From contig NZ_QOLC01000043.1 in NCBI RefSeq assembly GCF_003333325.1, positions 1 to 13,223 on the forward strand: a stretch of DNA of 13,223 bases, given 5' to 3'. The position numbers and the translations under genes are program-made. This DNA is from Candidatus Ulvibacter alkanivorans (GTDB lineage Bacteria > Bacteroidota > Bacteroidia > Flavobacteriales > Flavobacteriaceae). Shown here one piece after another: positions 13,103 to 13,223 of the stretch (position 1 is its first letter; each line of letters begins with the position of its first letter). The notes under the pieces were generated by a model, which saw only the letters and a list, made by a program, of their open reading frames with translations, had not been told where the DNA came from and ran no database searches.

Positions 13103-13223
13103 ATGAAAAATAATTCTTGCATAAGACAACAGGCAGATATTGAACAGATAAACCGTTGTAAAGACACAGTTTTGGAATTAAACGAATCATTCGACTATTT
13201 GGCAAATGGTCTTTCGTTGGTCG
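13103..13223 (+). CDS. ArsR/SmtB-family metalloregulator, N-terminal part (truncated by window end)
   Basis: Forty codons plus one base are visible. The sequence starts MKNNSCIRQQADIEQINRCK and continues into VLELNESFDYLANGLSLV, which resembles the N-terminus of flavobacterial ArsR-family repressors. Cys6 and Cys19 lie ahead of the helix-turn-helix domain, which would begin beyond the window, so they could form an N-terminal metal site like that of CadC-type sensors. Supporting context: the promoter and perfect inverted repeat immediately upstream. The family call rests on the N-terminus and context alone, so it is less certain than the others. In such loci a cation transporter often follows, but nothing of it is in this window. 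Confidence 0.65.
   Translation, partial: MKNNSCIRQQADIEQINRCKDTVLELNESFDYLANGLSLV

Overview
The window looks like a metal-handling accessory island from a member of the Bacteroidota, most likely a flavobacterium. The reasons are the low G+C content, A-rich leaders in place of strong Shine-Dalgarno sites, one clear Bacteroidota-type promoter (TTTG, 19 bp, TAACTTTG, ahead of the last gene), and families typical of that phylum: DUF3347, the Haem_bd CxxCH protein, DUF2911 lipoproteins and a CxxC-headed AraC regulator. Every gene I accept is on the + strand. I see no transposase, integrase, tRNA, rRNA or CRISPR array.

Layout. (1) 1-3894 is a tightly packed run of small envelope proteins: a methionine-rich lipoprotein cut by the window edge, a SHOCT-domain membrane peptide, two divergent DUF302 proteins, three secreted DUF3347 proteins, and a one-haem c-type cytochrome-like protein lying between two close DUF3347 paralogues. 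(2) 3895-4384 is a non-coding interval of about 490 bp with at least four purine/pyrimidine-armed stem-loops and a recurring TGGTTRGTTAAT-like motif. (3) 4385-4522 is a 45-residue Cys-Cys single-helix membrane peptide. (4) 4539-7246 carries a DUF2231 membrane protein, a membrane-anchored orphan glutamate-synthase-type flavoprotein, and an ATGA-overlapping potassium-type ion channel. (5) 7265-9578 carries an NTF2-like secreted protein, a DUF2911 lipoprotein, a PepSY membrane protein and a DUF305 membrane protein. (6) 9610-11421 is a CusB-type RND periplasmic adaptor with an N-terminal heavy-metal-binding domain and a C-terminal DUF3347 fusion. (7) 11486-12231 is a 60-residue basic membrane peptide, coupled by ATGA to a small regulator with an N-terminal CxxC head and an AraC-type DNA-binding domain. 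(8) 12314 to the end holds a SAM methyltransferase, then the start of an ArsR/SmtB-like repressor behind a promoter that overlaps a perfect 13-bp-arm inverted repeat.

How it may work (inference). The adaptor belongs to a copper/silver (CusB-like) export family, and its DUF3347 tail matches the three free secreted DUF3347 proteins. All four carry the same FCPM and MLxCG motifs, a plausible soft-metal site. The Met-rich lipoprotein and the His/Met-rich linkers would add Cu(I)/Ag(I)-buffering capacity in the periplasm. The haem protein, PepSY protein and flavoprotein suggest that redox chemistry or respiratory repair accompanies metal export. The CxxC-AraC protein is the likely metal sensor for the main cluster, and the ArsR-type gene starts a second metal-responsive unit that runs off the window. 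The RND pump and outer-membrane channel expected with the adaptor are not present here.
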